From Arthrobacter oryzae (GTDB taxonomy: Bacteria; Actinomycetota; Actinomycetes; Actinomycetales; Micrococcaceae): a stretch of DNA of 64,000 nt. Positions 49,770 to 57,796 of this stretch are shown here, in pieces; the first letter of the stretch is position 1, and every line of letters begins with the position of its first letter. Where the stretch lies: the NCBI RefSeq assembly GCF_030812315.1, contig NZ_JAUSSM010000016.1, positions 1 through 64,000 of the forward strand, read 5' to 3'. The position numbers and the translations under genes are program-made. A model generated the notes under the pieces. That model was not told where the DNA came from, did no database searches, and was given only the letters and a program-made list of their open reading frames with translations.

Positions 49770-51440
49770 TCACTTGGAGGGGGCGCTCCAAGTCAGGCGG
49801 GTGCCGCGCCCCGGGCTGCTCTTGATCGAGCATTCACCGCCCAGGGCCACGGCCCGGTGCTTCATGTTGGCGATTCCGCTGACGCGCAGGGGGTTTTCGA
49901 ACCCGCAGCCGTTGTCCGCAATCCTGAGCTCCACACCGTCTGTCCTGGCCGTCAGGGAGATGTCGATTTCATCAGCACCGGAGTGCCGGACGGCGTTGCT
50001 CAGCCCCTCCGACAGCACCGGCAGGAGCTGCTCGACGACGGCGTCGGGCACAGCTTCGTCCACCGGTCCGGTCAGCTGAACCTTGGGTGAGAATTCGGAG
50101 TTCCGGATCCCCTCGTGGATGGTCCGCATGATGAGCCCGGTAAGCGGCTCCTTCTGCCCATGACCGGTCCGCATCGAGTAGATGGTGTCCCTGAGCTCGT
50201 GGATGGTGCTGTCCAGCTCCGCAGTAACCACCGAGATGCGGTCCTGGGCCACGGGGTCCGGGATGTACCGCCGCAGGCTCTGCATGCTCAAGCCCGCCCC
50301 GAACAGCCGCTGGATCACAAGGTCGTGCAGGTCCCGGGCGATCCTGTCGCGGTCAGTGGACAGCAGCTGCTCTTCCCTGCGCTCCCTTGCCCGGACCAGC
50401 CCCAGGGCCAGCCCCACCCGGGAACCGAATACGGCGCTCGACTGGATGTCGGATTGGAGGTACAGCGCCGCTCCGGCGGGCCGCGCGAGGATCAGGAGGC
50501 CACATTCACTGCTCTTGCGCCCCAGGGCCGCCACCAGCAGCGGACCCAGTTTCCCGTCAGTTCCGGATCCGAACACGTCGCTGGGATCCCGGACCAGCGC
50601 CGACATTCCGCTGTCCATGACCTCGGCGACGATCTTCGACGCCGGCAGTTCCTGACCGGCGGGGAGGGACTGGACGCCCACCATCGTCCGGCACCGCTGG
50701 GTACCGTCGGCATCGGGATAGGCAACCACGGCCAGGATTGAGTCCGAAACGGTCAATGCCCGCTCAGCCACAAGATCCAGGTTGTCCGTTTCGCCGGGAA
50801 ACAACGCCGAACTCAGCTGGTCGCTGACCTCAAGCCCCGCTTCAAGCCACTGCTGCCGCCGCCGGGCGTCTTCATACAGCCGCGCATTCTCGATGGCGAC
50901 CCCCGCGGCCGACGCCAGCGCCGAGGCCAGCTCCTGGTCCTCCGCGGTGAACGGCCCGCCGTCGAGCTTCTCTGTCAGGTAAAGGTTCCCGAACACCGCG
51001 CCCCGGACACGGACCGGCACTCCGAGGAAGGTCTTCATGTCCGGATGGTTCGGCGGGAAGCCGCTGGCCATCCCGTGGGCCCCCAGGTCGTCCAGCCGCA
51101 GGGCTTCGGGCTCGTTGATCAGGTGCCCGAGTACGCCGCGTCCGGTGGGAAGCTCGCCGATCAGCCGGATGCCGTCGTCGTCGATTCCCACCGTGATGAA
51201 ATGTCCCAGTTGATGGTCATCGTCGAGCACGCCAAGCGCGCCGTAGCGCGCTCCCACCAGTTCGCAGGCGGACTGGACCACTCTGTCCAGGACGGCTTCC
51301 AGGCTGAGGTCCTCGGTGAGCGAAACAACGGCGGCCAACAGGCCCTGCATCTGGTCTTGGGCTCGCACGAGCTCGTCGGCCCGGGCTACGAAGTCGCGGA
51401 GCAGGTCCTCGGTTCGTCTTCGGATGGGTTCACGCCACAT
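49770..51440 (-). CDS. GAF-GAF sensor histidine kinase (DevS/DosS-like)
   Basis: 556 residues, no membrane segment. First GAF domain ~residues 35-190 ('ACELVGARYGALGVLDDDHQ', 'FLGVPVRVRGAVFGNLYLTE'), second GAF ~205-355, then HisKA_3 with phospho-His in 'DRIARDLHDLVIQRLFGAGL' and the ATPase box 'LSEGLSNAVRHSGADEID', 'DNGCGF', 'GRGTRLTWSA'. DevS/DosS kinases sense O2, NO, CO or redox through a GAF domain. Convergent with the atypical response regulator, separated by 71 bp. ATG start; the ribosome site is weak. Confidence 0.92.
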   Translation of the reverse strand: MWREPIRRRTEDLLRDFVARADELVRAQDQMQGLLAAVVSLTEDLSLEAVLDRVVQSACELVGARYGALGVLDDDHQLGHFITVGIDDDGIRLIGELPTGRGVLGHLINEPEALRLDDLGAHGMASGFPPNHPDMKTFLGVPVRVRGAVFGNLYLTEKLDGGPFTAEDQELASALASAAGVAIENARLYEDARRRQQWLEAGLEVSDQLSSALFPGETDNLDLVAERALTVSDSILAVVAYPDADGTQRCRTMVGVQSLPAGQELPASKIVAEVMDSGMSALVRDPSDVFGSGTDGKLGPLLVAALGRKSSECGLLILARPAGAALYLQSDIQSSAVFGSRVGLALGLVRARERREEQLLSTDRDRIARDLHDLVIQRLFGAGLSMQSLRRYIPDPVAQDRISVVTAELDSTIHELRDTIYSMRTGHGQKEPLTGLIMRTIHEGIRNSEFSPKVQLTGPVDEAVPDAVVEQLLPVLSEGLSNAVRHSGADEIDISLTARTDGVELRIADNGCGFENPLRVSGIANMKHRAVALGGECSIKSSPGRGTRLTWSAPSK

Positions 51441-51711
51441 GGCGCCATCGAACGCAGGCGGATTTGTACGGGTCGAAAACGGGAAAGTCCGGGCTCACGT
51501 GTCTCCCCACGGCAATGAGACTCACACGGCGGACTGCTTCACCGAGTTCCAATAAATCAACCCCAGACTGATGACAACACAGTACCAAGCCGGACACAGC
51601 CGCTCAAGGGAAACCAAGCGGGACTAAAGGCACTGGGAACCCGCAAGCACGGGTGGGAACCTAAAACAGCGGAATATCTTGGCTCCCCTGGATGTGAGGA
51701 GGTGATCCGTT

Positions 51712-52749
51712 GTGCGCATCGGACTGATCGCCCCGCCATGGTTGCCAGTGCCTCCGCCCCGTTATGGCGGCACCGAAGTGGTGGTTGACGGTTTGGCCCG
51801 CGGACTGGCTGCGGTCGGTCACGAGGTGCTGCTGGCAGCCCCGGCAGGAAGCACCTGCCCGGTTCCTCTCGTACCGGACATGCCAAAGCCGAGCGGCATG
51901 TCCGGCACCTGGTCCGCCGCCGAGCTCTACCATGTGGCCCGGGCCTACGCCGCTTTGACGGACGTGGACCTGGTGCACGACCACACAGTGGCAGGCCCCT
52001 TTTTCCGCTACCGTCCCGCCGCCCTGCCCGTGGTCACCACCAACCACGGGCCGTTCAGCTCGCGCCTTGGCGATCTGTACCGGCTCATGGGGCCTGATGT
52101 GTCCATGGTGGCGATCTCGCACCGACAGGCTGCCGATGCCGGAGGCATCCGCATCGCCAGGGTGATCCACCACGGCATCGACCTGGACGCCGTTCCGGTG
52201 GGTGACGGACGTGGCGGATACGCCGCGTTCCTCGGGCGGATGAGTCCGGACAAGGGCCCGAGGGAAGCCATTCTGGTGGCGCGGGAGGCGGGATTCAGGC
52301 TGCTGATGTCCGCCCGCGTCGAAGGCCAGGAGGAAACTGACTACTTCGACAGCCAGGTTGCCCCGCTTCTGGGGCCGGACGTCGAATTCCTTGGTGAACT
52401 GACCGCAGTGGAAAAATACCAGCTGATGGGCGGCGCTGCCGTCTTCCTCAACCCGATCCAGTGGCCGGAACCCTTCGGCCTGGTGATGATCGAAGCGCTG
52501 GCAACCGGCACTCCCGTGGTGGGTACGGGTTCCGGTGCGGCCCCTGAAATCGTCGACGACGGCGTCACCGGCTACCTCCGCGGCACCGTCCGGGAACTGG
52601 CCGAAGCCCTGGTCCTGGCGTCCGCACTGGACCGGCGCGCATGCCGTCAGGCTGCAGAGCTGCGCTTCAGCATCGGACGCATGGTGGCCGACCATGTCTC
52701 GCTATACGGCGAAGTGTTGCAGGGAAGGCTGCCGCCGTCGGGGCGCTAG
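51712..52749 (+). CDS. Glycosyltransferase family 4 protein
   Basis: 345 residues, GT-B fold. 'IGLIAPPWLPVPPPRYGGTE' at the N-terminus, 'VDLVHDHTVAGPFF', and in the C-terminal domain 'YAAFLGRMSPDKGPREAILV', 'PIQWPEPFGLVMIEALATGT' (E-x7-E motif) and 'GAAPEIVDDGVTGYL'. GTG start preceded by an almost full anti-Shine-Dalgarno match (AGGAGGTGATC, 4 nt spacing). It transfers a sugar from a nucleotide donor; acceptor unknown. Its stop overlaps the convergent fusion gene by 4 bp. Confidence 0.92.
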   Translation: MRIGLIAPPWLPVPPPRYGGTEVVVDGLARGLAAVGHEVLLAAPAGSTCPVPLVPDMPKPSGMSGTWSAAELYHVARAYAALTDVDLVHDHTVAGPFFRYRPAALPVVTTNHGPFSSRLGDLYRLMGPDVSMVAISHRQAADAGGIRIARVIHHGIDLDAVPVGDGRGGYAAFLGRMSPDKGPREAILVAREAGFRLLMSARVEGQEETDYFDSQVAPLLGPDVEFLGELTAVEKYQLMGGAAVFLNPIQWPEPFGLVMIEALATGTPVVGTGSGAAPEIVDDGVTGYLRGTVRELAEALVLASALDRRACRQAAELRFSIGRMVADHVSLYGEVLQGRLPPSGR

Positions 52750-54107
52750 ACGGCGGACTCCGCGCCGCCCCCCATCCCTTCGCTTCCGCTTTCTCCGCTT
52801 CCGCCCGGCACCAGGTAGCGGAGGAACCAGTCCCTGGCCAGCGCCGCGGCCTCGGACAGTGTTCCGGGTTCCTCGAACAGGTGCGTGGCTCCCGGCACCA
52901 CCGACAGCTGGTTGGGACAGCGCATGAGGGACTGGGCCCAATGGTTGAGTTCCAGCACCTCGCGGTCGGCGCCGCCCACGATCAGGAGCGTGGGGGCGTG
53001 GACATTGGTGAGCATCTTGCCAGCGAGGTCCGGACGGCCTCCCCGCGAAACCACGGCCTCAATCCGCACCCCGGGTTCCGCCGCCGCCCACAGCGCGGCA
53101 CCGGCGCCTGTGCTTGCACCGAAGTACCCCACACGGCTGCGGGCGGTTTCCGGCCGGTCGGCGAGCCACTTTGTTGCCCCTGTGAGCCGGCGGGCAAGCA
53201 ATTCGATGTCGAATACATTGGCACGGTGGAGTTCCTCGGCGGGCGTAAGCAGGTCCAGGAGCAGTGTCCCAAGGCCCGCCCGTTGCAGGAACGAGGCCAC
53301 AAATCGGTTGCGGGGGCTGTGCCTGCTGCTGCCGCTTCCATGCGCGAAAACCACCACGGCCGCCGCCGTCACCGGCAGGTAGAGATGCCCCTGGAGCTGC
53401 ACCGTCCCCACGTCGATCTCCACGTCCTCATCGACGCCATTCCCGTTCGCGGCGGACTGGGCGCTGTGCAGCCGCCTGGCTGCAGCGTCGAGCAGCAGCA
53501 CCACTTCGTCGTCGCCCGTGGGAGAAAAGTCGCGGTAGTGGTAGCCGACGGCGGTGAAGTGCCGGGGCGTGGCCAGGCACACGATTTCGTCCGCCTCCCT
53601 GAGGTCCGAGAGCGTGTCTGCCGGTGCCACCGGAACTGCGAGCACCACCTTGGCGGCGCCCAGCTGCCGGGCAATCAGGCACGCCACGCGCGCCGTGGAA
53701 CCGGTGGCGATTCCGTCGTCGACAATCACGGCGGTGCGGCCCCTCAGGTCAATGCGGGTCCGTCCCTTCCGGAAGCGTTCCACCCGCGACTCAAGCACGG
53801 CGCGCTCCCGCTCCTCAACCGCGACGATTTCGCCTTCCGCTACCCGGACGTGGGAGATGATGTGCTTGTCCAGCACTTGTGCGCCGCCTTCACCGATGGC
53901 TCCCATGGCCAGCTCAGGCTGGAACGGCACACCCAATTTCCGCACCACGATAACGTCCAGTGGTGCATCCAGCGCCGCGGCGACCTCGAAAGCCACCGGA
54001 ACGCCGCCCCGGGGCAGCCCGAGGATCACGATGTTCTGGCCGCGAAGGTATTCGAGGCGCTGTCCCAGACGTCGTCCCGCTTCAATCCTGTCCTCGAAAA
54101 TGCTCAT
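52746..54107 (-). CDS. Phosphoribosyltransferase-dienelactone hydrolase fusion protein
   Basis: 453 residues. Residues ~1-215: type I phosphoribosyltransferase fold, 'IVILGLPRGGVPVAFEVAAA', PRPP loop 'TAVIVDDGIATGSTARVACL'. Residues ~230-440: alpha/beta hydrolase of the dienelactone hydrolase type, 'AVVVFAHGSGSSRHSPRNRF', nucleophile elbow 'VGYFGASTGAGAALWAA', 'PTLLIVGGADREVLELN' and His in 'VPGATHLFEEPGTL'. The same fusion occurs in M. tuberculosis Rv0571c, a member of the DosR dormancy regulon. C-terminus is Gly/Ser/Glu-rich. ATG at 54107 was chosen; upstream frame lacks a convincing start. Confidence 0.88.
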   Translation of the reverse strand: MSIFEDRIEAGRRLGQRLEYLRGQNIVILGLPRGGVPVAFEVAAALDAPLDVIVVRKLGVPFQPELAMGAIGEGGAQVLDKHIISHVRVAEGEIVAVEERERAVLESRVERFRKGRTRIDLRGRTAVIVDDGIATGSTARVACLIARQLGAAKVVLAVPVAPADTLSDLREADEIVCLATPRHFTAVGYHYRDFSPTGDDEVVLLLDAAARRLHSAQSAANGNGVDEDVEIDVGTVQLQGHLYLPVTAAAVVVFAHGSGSSRHSPRNRFVASFLQRAGLGTLLLDLLTPAEELHRANVFDIELLARRLTGATKWLADRPETARSRVGYFGASTGAGAALWAAAEPGVRIEAVVSRGGRPDLAGKMLTNVHAPTLLIVGGADREVLELNHWAQSLMRCPNQLSVVPGATHLFEEPGTLSEAAALARDWFLRYLVPGGSGESGSEGMGGGAESAV

Positions 54108-54489
54108 CGCCAGCCGTTCGCAGTGTGACATTGGCCGCTGTCCGCGTCCGGGCAATCCATCGGTAGGCAGGTGTGCGGGCAAGGACTTCGGCGGCCGCCC
54201 TTCTCCCACTATCCGGCAGGCGGGGGCCGGTAGCGAGGGCCTTTCGGCCCGGATTCGGCGGGCACGGAAGGCATGGCTGCCACCGCTCACCAGGCCGTCG
54301 GCGCCCTTTTGTCGCGCGTCCGGACTCCGGCAAGGGATGTATATACTTTCCCGGTACGGTTTAGCAGAGAGCCGTTGGATAGTTCTACGATCCGGCTTCT
54401 CTGCGTGCTTCCCCGCGATTCAAACTTTCGGGGTGGATTGCCGCGCCGCCGGCTCGTTTTGACCTGAACGAAATGGCAGCAAGAACATC
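54108..54489. other. 382-bp gap between the fusion gene and the GAF-ANTAR gene
   Basis: No gene seen. The left part (54108-54300) is GC-rich with nothing I can name. At 54336-54352 'gatgtatatactttccc' is a local AT-rich patch with a TATACT -10 candidate but no matching -35. From 54364 a hairpin-forming segment leads to the GAF-ANTAR start. Confidence 0.5.
54364..54404 (+). ncRNA. Hairpin in the leader of the GAF-ANTAR gene
   Basis: gcagagagccg (54364-54374) pairs with cggcttctctgc (54393-54404) with a single bulged base; an inner ggat/atcc pair extends the stem. A smaller ccccg/cgggg hairpin follows at 54411-54433. ANTAR domains bind paired RNA hairpins, so a leader hairpin next to an ANTAR gene is suggestive of autoregulation, but the loop sequences were not matched to the known hexaloop pattern. 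Confidence 0.35.
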
Positions 54490-55233
54490 GTGGCCAGCGA
54501 GTCGACCGCAGACACCGGAACGTCAATCAGCCAGCACCTGCACGAAATGGTGTTGAACAGCTCAGATGTAGGCGAATTCCTTCACGAGCTCGCACGCGTA
54601 TCCGCGCGCAGCCTTTCCGAACCGGGGGATGCCGTCCTGTGCGGGGTCACGCTGCTCCGGCACAAGAAAGCAGCGACGGTGGCCAGCAGCAGCGCGGAAG
54701 CGCACGCCATGGATGAAATCCAGTACGCCTTCGGTGACGGCCCGTGCATGACCGCCTCCCGCGACCAGGAAACTGTCCACATCAGGGACCTTGAAGACCA
54801 TGACCGCTGGCCCAAGTACTCGGACACTGTCCTGGGCCACGGGGTCCGGTCCATCCTCGCCGTACCGTTCCGGCTCGACGGTAACACCCGGGCGGCGCTA
54901 AACCTCTATTCGCACCGGCCTGGCCGGTTCGAGGGCAAGGTTATGGAGCTTGCCGAGGACTTTGTCAGCCAGACGTCAATGGCCCTCCGGCTGGCCGTGC
55001 GGTTCGCCCACTTCAGCGAGACCGCGGCAAACCTGAAGGCAACGCTGGAATCCCGCACCGCCATCGACGTTGCCATCGGCATCATCATGGCCCAGAACCG
55101 GTGCAGCCAGGAGGAGGCATTCGAGCTGCTCAAGGCCGCCTCAAGCGCCAGGAACGTCAAGCTTCACGGTGTGGCCACTGCCATCGTCGATTCCCTGGGT
55201 CACGGGCCGGCGAGGACGCATTTCGAGCTGTAA
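54490..55233 (+). CDS. GAF-ANTAR domain RNA-binding regulator
   Basis: 247 residues. GAF domain ~residues 25-170 ('QYAFGDGPCMTASRDQETVH', 'VRSILAVPFRLDGNTRAALN') and C-terminal ANTAR domain 'SRTAIDVAIGIIMAQNRCSQ', 'EEAFELLKAASSARNVKLHG' with the conserved aromatic/Ala pattern slightly varied. ANTAR proteins bind nascent RNA hairpins to prevent termination; the GAF domain would sense a small ligand or redox state. GTG start with a poor ribosome site. The LacI gene follows 177 bp downstream. Confidence 0.88.
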   Translation: MASESTADTGTSISQHLHEMVLNSSDVGEFLHELARVSARSLSEPGDAVLCGVTLLRHKKAATVASSSAEAHAMDEIQYAFGDGPCMTASRDQETVHIRDLEDHDRWPKYSDTVLGHGVRSILAVPFRLDGNTRAALNLYSHRPGRFEGKVMELAEDFVSQTSMALRLAVRFAHFSETAANLKATLESRTAIDVAIGIIMAQNRCSQEEAFELLKAASSARNVKLHGVATAIVDSLGHGPARTHFEL

Positions 55234-55281
55234 TCGGACGCGGCTTCCTTGGTTGCCGGCCCCATCTCGCCAAAAACAACG

Positions 55282-55310
55282 TTGCGCCCGAGTGTGATGC
55301 ATGCCATACT
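55282..55310 (+). promoter_or_regulatory. Candidate promoter of the LacI-family regulator gene
   Basis: TTGCGC (55282-55287), 17-bp spacer, CATACT (55305-55310). Predicted start at about 55317 falls inside the first operator, the usual arrangement for autorepression. Confidence 0.45.
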
Positions 55311-55315
55311 TTTTC

Positions 55316-55342
55316 TCGATGCGCATCGACGATGCGTATCGA
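55316..55342. promoter_or_regulatory. Tandem LacI-type operators upstream of the lacI-family gene
   Basis: Perfect palindrome TCGATGCGCATCGA at 55316-55329 followed directly by a near-copy CGATGCGTATCGA at 55330-55342. The same sequence with one change (TCGATACGCATCGA) lies before the transporter operon at 56498-56511. Central CG and half-site length are those of LacI-family operators. Confidence 0.75.
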
Positions 55343-55410
55343 CAACGAGTTAGCCAAGCCCCAACCAGAGGGCCTGCGCCAGAAGGCCCGACGCACAGGA
55401 GGTGGGAAGC

Positions 55411-56433
55411 GTGCCAACCAGCAAAGACGTCGCGGAAGCGGCCGGCGTTGCCCAAAGCACCGTCTCCTACGTCCTGAGCGGCAAGCGGCCCATCTCGGAG
55501 AAGACCCGAAAAAAGGTCGAAGCGGCAATTGAGCAGCTGACCTACCAGCCCAATGCCGGCGCCCGGGCGCTGGCCAGCCGCAAGACCCGCGTCATCGGCC
55601 TGGTCATTCCGTTTATCCCCGAGCTTCATATGGCGTCGATCATGGAGTTTGTTTCCGTGATCGCCAACACCGCCCGCCAGCACGATCACGACATTCTGCT
55701 GGTCACGGAGGACGAGGGCGCCCCGGGGCTCCGGCGGGTGGTGGGCCAACAGATCTGCGACGGGCTCATCCTCATGCAGGTGGAGGGCAACGACGAACGC
55801 CTTCCCGTGGTCCGCAGCCTGAACGTACCGGTGGTGCTCATCGGAATACCCCGGGATCCAACAGGCCTGGTCTGCATCGATGCGGACTTCGAAATGGCCG
55901 GCGATCAGTGCGTGCGGGACCTGGCAGCAGCCGGGCACTCCGTGGTTTCCGTGATCGATTGGCAGCCCGAGGTAGTGGACCGCCATGTGAACTACGTGGA
56001 CCGTTTCATGCGCGGGACCGATAAGGCCGCAGGTGAACTCGGAGTGACAGTGCTGCACCTGCCGGGAGGCACTGACCGGGACGTCATTGCCGATTCCGTG
56101 GACAAGGCCCTGGCCAAAACCACGGGAAGCCCGGCCTTCATCGCACCGGACGGCACGGTCCAGGACCTTCTGCGCCGGGTCCTGTCCAGCCGCGGCCTCA
56201 CTCCGGGAGTGGACGTGTCCGTCATCGGCAGCGCCTCCCCGACGCTTGCCGACCTCCAGCCCATCCCGCTTACCACCATCGACCTGCGGCCGGCGGAAGT
56301 TTCCCGCCGCGCAGTGAAGATCATCTGCCAGCTCCTCGAAGCCGACTCCCAGGGACCACACGAATCCCTGGAGTTGGTTCCCACGGTGATCACGCACCGA
56401 TCCAGCACGCTCCGCCCACCCCGCGGCGCCTAG
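55411..56433 (+). CDS. LacI family transcriptional regulator
   Basis: 340 residues. DNA-binding headpiece 'TSKDVAEAAGVAQSTVSYVL' and hinge 'ARALASRKTRVIGLVIPFIP'; periplasmic-binding-type ligand domain follows with 'GQQICDGLILMQVEGNDERL' and 'PVVLIGIPRDPTGLVCIDAD'. GTG start has AGGAGG 8 nt upstream. It should repress the sugar ABC transporter-ThuA-oxidoreductase operon that follows, and itself, through the shared TCGATRCGYATCGA sites. The inducer is unknown, probably a disaccharide or sugar derivative. Confidence 0.92.
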   Translation: MPTSKDVAEAAGVAQSTVSYVLSGKRPISEKTRKKVEAAIEQLTYQPNAGARALASRKTRVIGLVIPFIPELHMASIMEFVSVIANTARQHDHDILLVTEDEGAPGLRRVVGQQICDGLILMQVEGNDERLPVVRSLNVPVVLIGIPRDPTGLVCIDADFEMAGDQCVRDLAAAGHSVVSVIDWQPEVVDRHVNYVDRFMRGTDKAAGELGVTVLHLPGGTDRDVIADSVDKALAKTTGSPAFIAPDGTVQDLLRRVLSSRGLTPGVDVSVIGSASPTLADLQPIPLTTIDLRPAEVSRRAVKIICQLLEADSQGPHESLELVPTVITHRSSTLRPPRGA

Positions 56434-56460
56434 CCACCCGCCCTGCCCGCTCTTGACCAG

Positions 56461-56496
56461 TTTTCTTTTTTGATCATCTTTTCTTTTTTGATCATC
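56461..56496 (+). repeat. Tandem 18-bp T-rich direct repeat before the sugar ABC operon
   Basis: ttttcttttttgatcatc occurs twice without a mismatch (56461-56478, 56479-56496), directly abutting the LacI-type operator. Each unit contains TTGATC, so the duplication may double a -35-like element; it may also act as a weak T-rich terminator region for the LacI gene. Confidence 0.85.
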
Positions 56497-56497
56497 G

Positions 56498-56511
56498 TCG
56501 ATACGCATCGA
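56498..56511. promoter_or_regulatory. LacI-type operator TCGATACGCATCGA of the sugar ABC operon
   Basis: One base from the perfect palindrome in front of the LacI gene; located 42 bp upstream of the binding-protein start. Promoter boxes around it are not clear by eye. Confidence 0.7.
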
Positions 56512-56553
56512 TGATTCGAACTATTCGCAAACCTACAACACAAGGAACAGACA

Positions 56554-57786
56554 ATGAAGTCAGCAATCAGGAAAAACCGGCCCCTTGCCGTGGCCGTCAC
56601 CGCCCTCGTGGGACTGCCGGTCCTGCTCTCCGGGTGCGGCACCACCGCCTCATCTTCCACGGAGTCAGTTTCGGAGATCGCCGTCATGGATTACTACAAC
56701 AACGAACCGGACAAGGGCTTCATTGGCGACGCCCTCAACGCCTGCGGCACCAAGGCGGGCGTCACCATCAAACGGGAGACAGTGCCCGGCAAATCGCTGA
56801 TCTCCAAGGTCCTCCAGCAGTCCTCCTCCAAGACCCTGCCCGACGTCCTGATGCTGGACAACCCGGACCTGCAGCAGATTGCGGCCACCGGCGCGTTGGC
56901 TCCCTTGGCTGATTTCGACATCAGTACCGCGGACTTCGCCCCCGGCGTCCTCAGCGCGGGCACCTACAAGGACAAGGTGTACGGGCTGGCCCCCACCGTC
57001 AACACCATCGCCCTGTTCTACAACAAGGACATCCTGGCGAAGGCCGGCGTCACCCCGCCCGCCACGTGGGACGAACTGGAAGCGGCGGCCGCGAAGCTGA
57101 CGTCCGGGGACCAGTACGGGCTGGCCTTCAACGCCAACCCCACCTATGAAGGCACCTGGCAGTTCCTGCCGGTCATGTGGTCCAATGGCGGCGACGAAAA
57201 GAACATCGACACCGAGGAAACGGCACAGGCCCTGAAGCTCTGGACCGACCTGGTGAAGGACGGTTCGGTGTCCTCATCGGCCCTGAACTGGACGCAGGCC
57301 GACGTCAAGGACCAGTTCCTGGCGGGCAAAGCCGCCATGATGGTCAACGGTCCGTGGCAGATCCCCTCCCTCGACAAGCAGGCCTCGCTGCAGTACGGCG
57401 TGGTGAAGATCCCGGTCCGGGAAGCCAGCCAGACAGCTGTTGCCCCGCTCGGAGGAGAAGTCTGGACCGTTCCGCAGACCGGGAACAAAGCCCGCCAGGC
57501 CAAGGCCGCAGAGGTGGTCTCCTGCCTGAACAGCGACGAAAACCAGCTGGCCATGGCCAAGGTCCGGAACACCATCCCCTCCAAGACCACCCTGGCTGCC
57601 AAGTTCGCCGAGGAAAACCCCAAACTCGCCACCTTCACCGAACTCGTGAAGACGGCACGCGCCCGCACCGGACAGCTCGGCGAGGAATGGCCCGCGCAGG
57701 CAACCAAGATCTACACCGCCATCCAGACCGCGCTCACGGGCAAGGCGTCCCCGTCCGAAGCCCTGAAGCAAGCGCAGGGACAGTAG
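56554..57786 (+). CDS. Sugar ABC transporter, family 1 extracellular solute-binding lipoprotein
   Basis: 410 residues. Lipoprotein signal with lipobox 'VLLSGC' (Cys28). Mature part is a maltose-binding-type fold: 'PDVLMLDNPDLQQIAATGAL', 'VYGLAPTVNTIALFYNKDIL', 'AGVTPPATWDELEAAAAKLT', 'FLAGKAAMMVNGPWQIPSLD' and 'APLGGEVWTVPQTGNKARQA'. Captures an oligosaccharide or glycoside for import. ATG after AAGGA. First gene of the operon; the partner ATPase is not present, so a shared MsiK-like ATPase elsewhere is expected, as is common in actinobacteria. Confidence 0.93.
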   Translation: MKSAIRKNRPLAVAVTALVGLPVLLSGCGTTASSSTESVSEIAVMDYYNNEPDKGFIGDALNACGTKAGVTIKRETVPGKSLISKVLQQSSSKTLPDVLMLDNPDLQQIAATGALAPLADFDISTADFAPGVLSAGTYKDKVYGLAPTVNTIALFYNKDILAKAGVTPPATWDELEAAAAKLTSGDQYGLAFNANPTYEGTWQFLPVMWSNGGDEKNIDTEETAQALKLWTDLVKDGSVSSSALNWTQADVKDQFLAGKAAMMVNGPWQIPSLDKQASLQYGVVKIPVREASQTAVAPLGGEVWTVPQTGNKARQAKAAEVVSCLNSDENQLAMAKVRNTIPSKTTLAAKFAEENPKLATFTELVKTARARTGQLGEEWPAQATKIYTAIQTALTGKASPSEALKQAQGQ

Positions 57787-57796
57787 GCACCGGGCC

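Noticed and set aside
52641-54128. 495-codon plus-strand frame over the phosphoribosyltransferase-hydrolase gene
   Set aside because: Antisense shadow; no motifs and unnatural composition.
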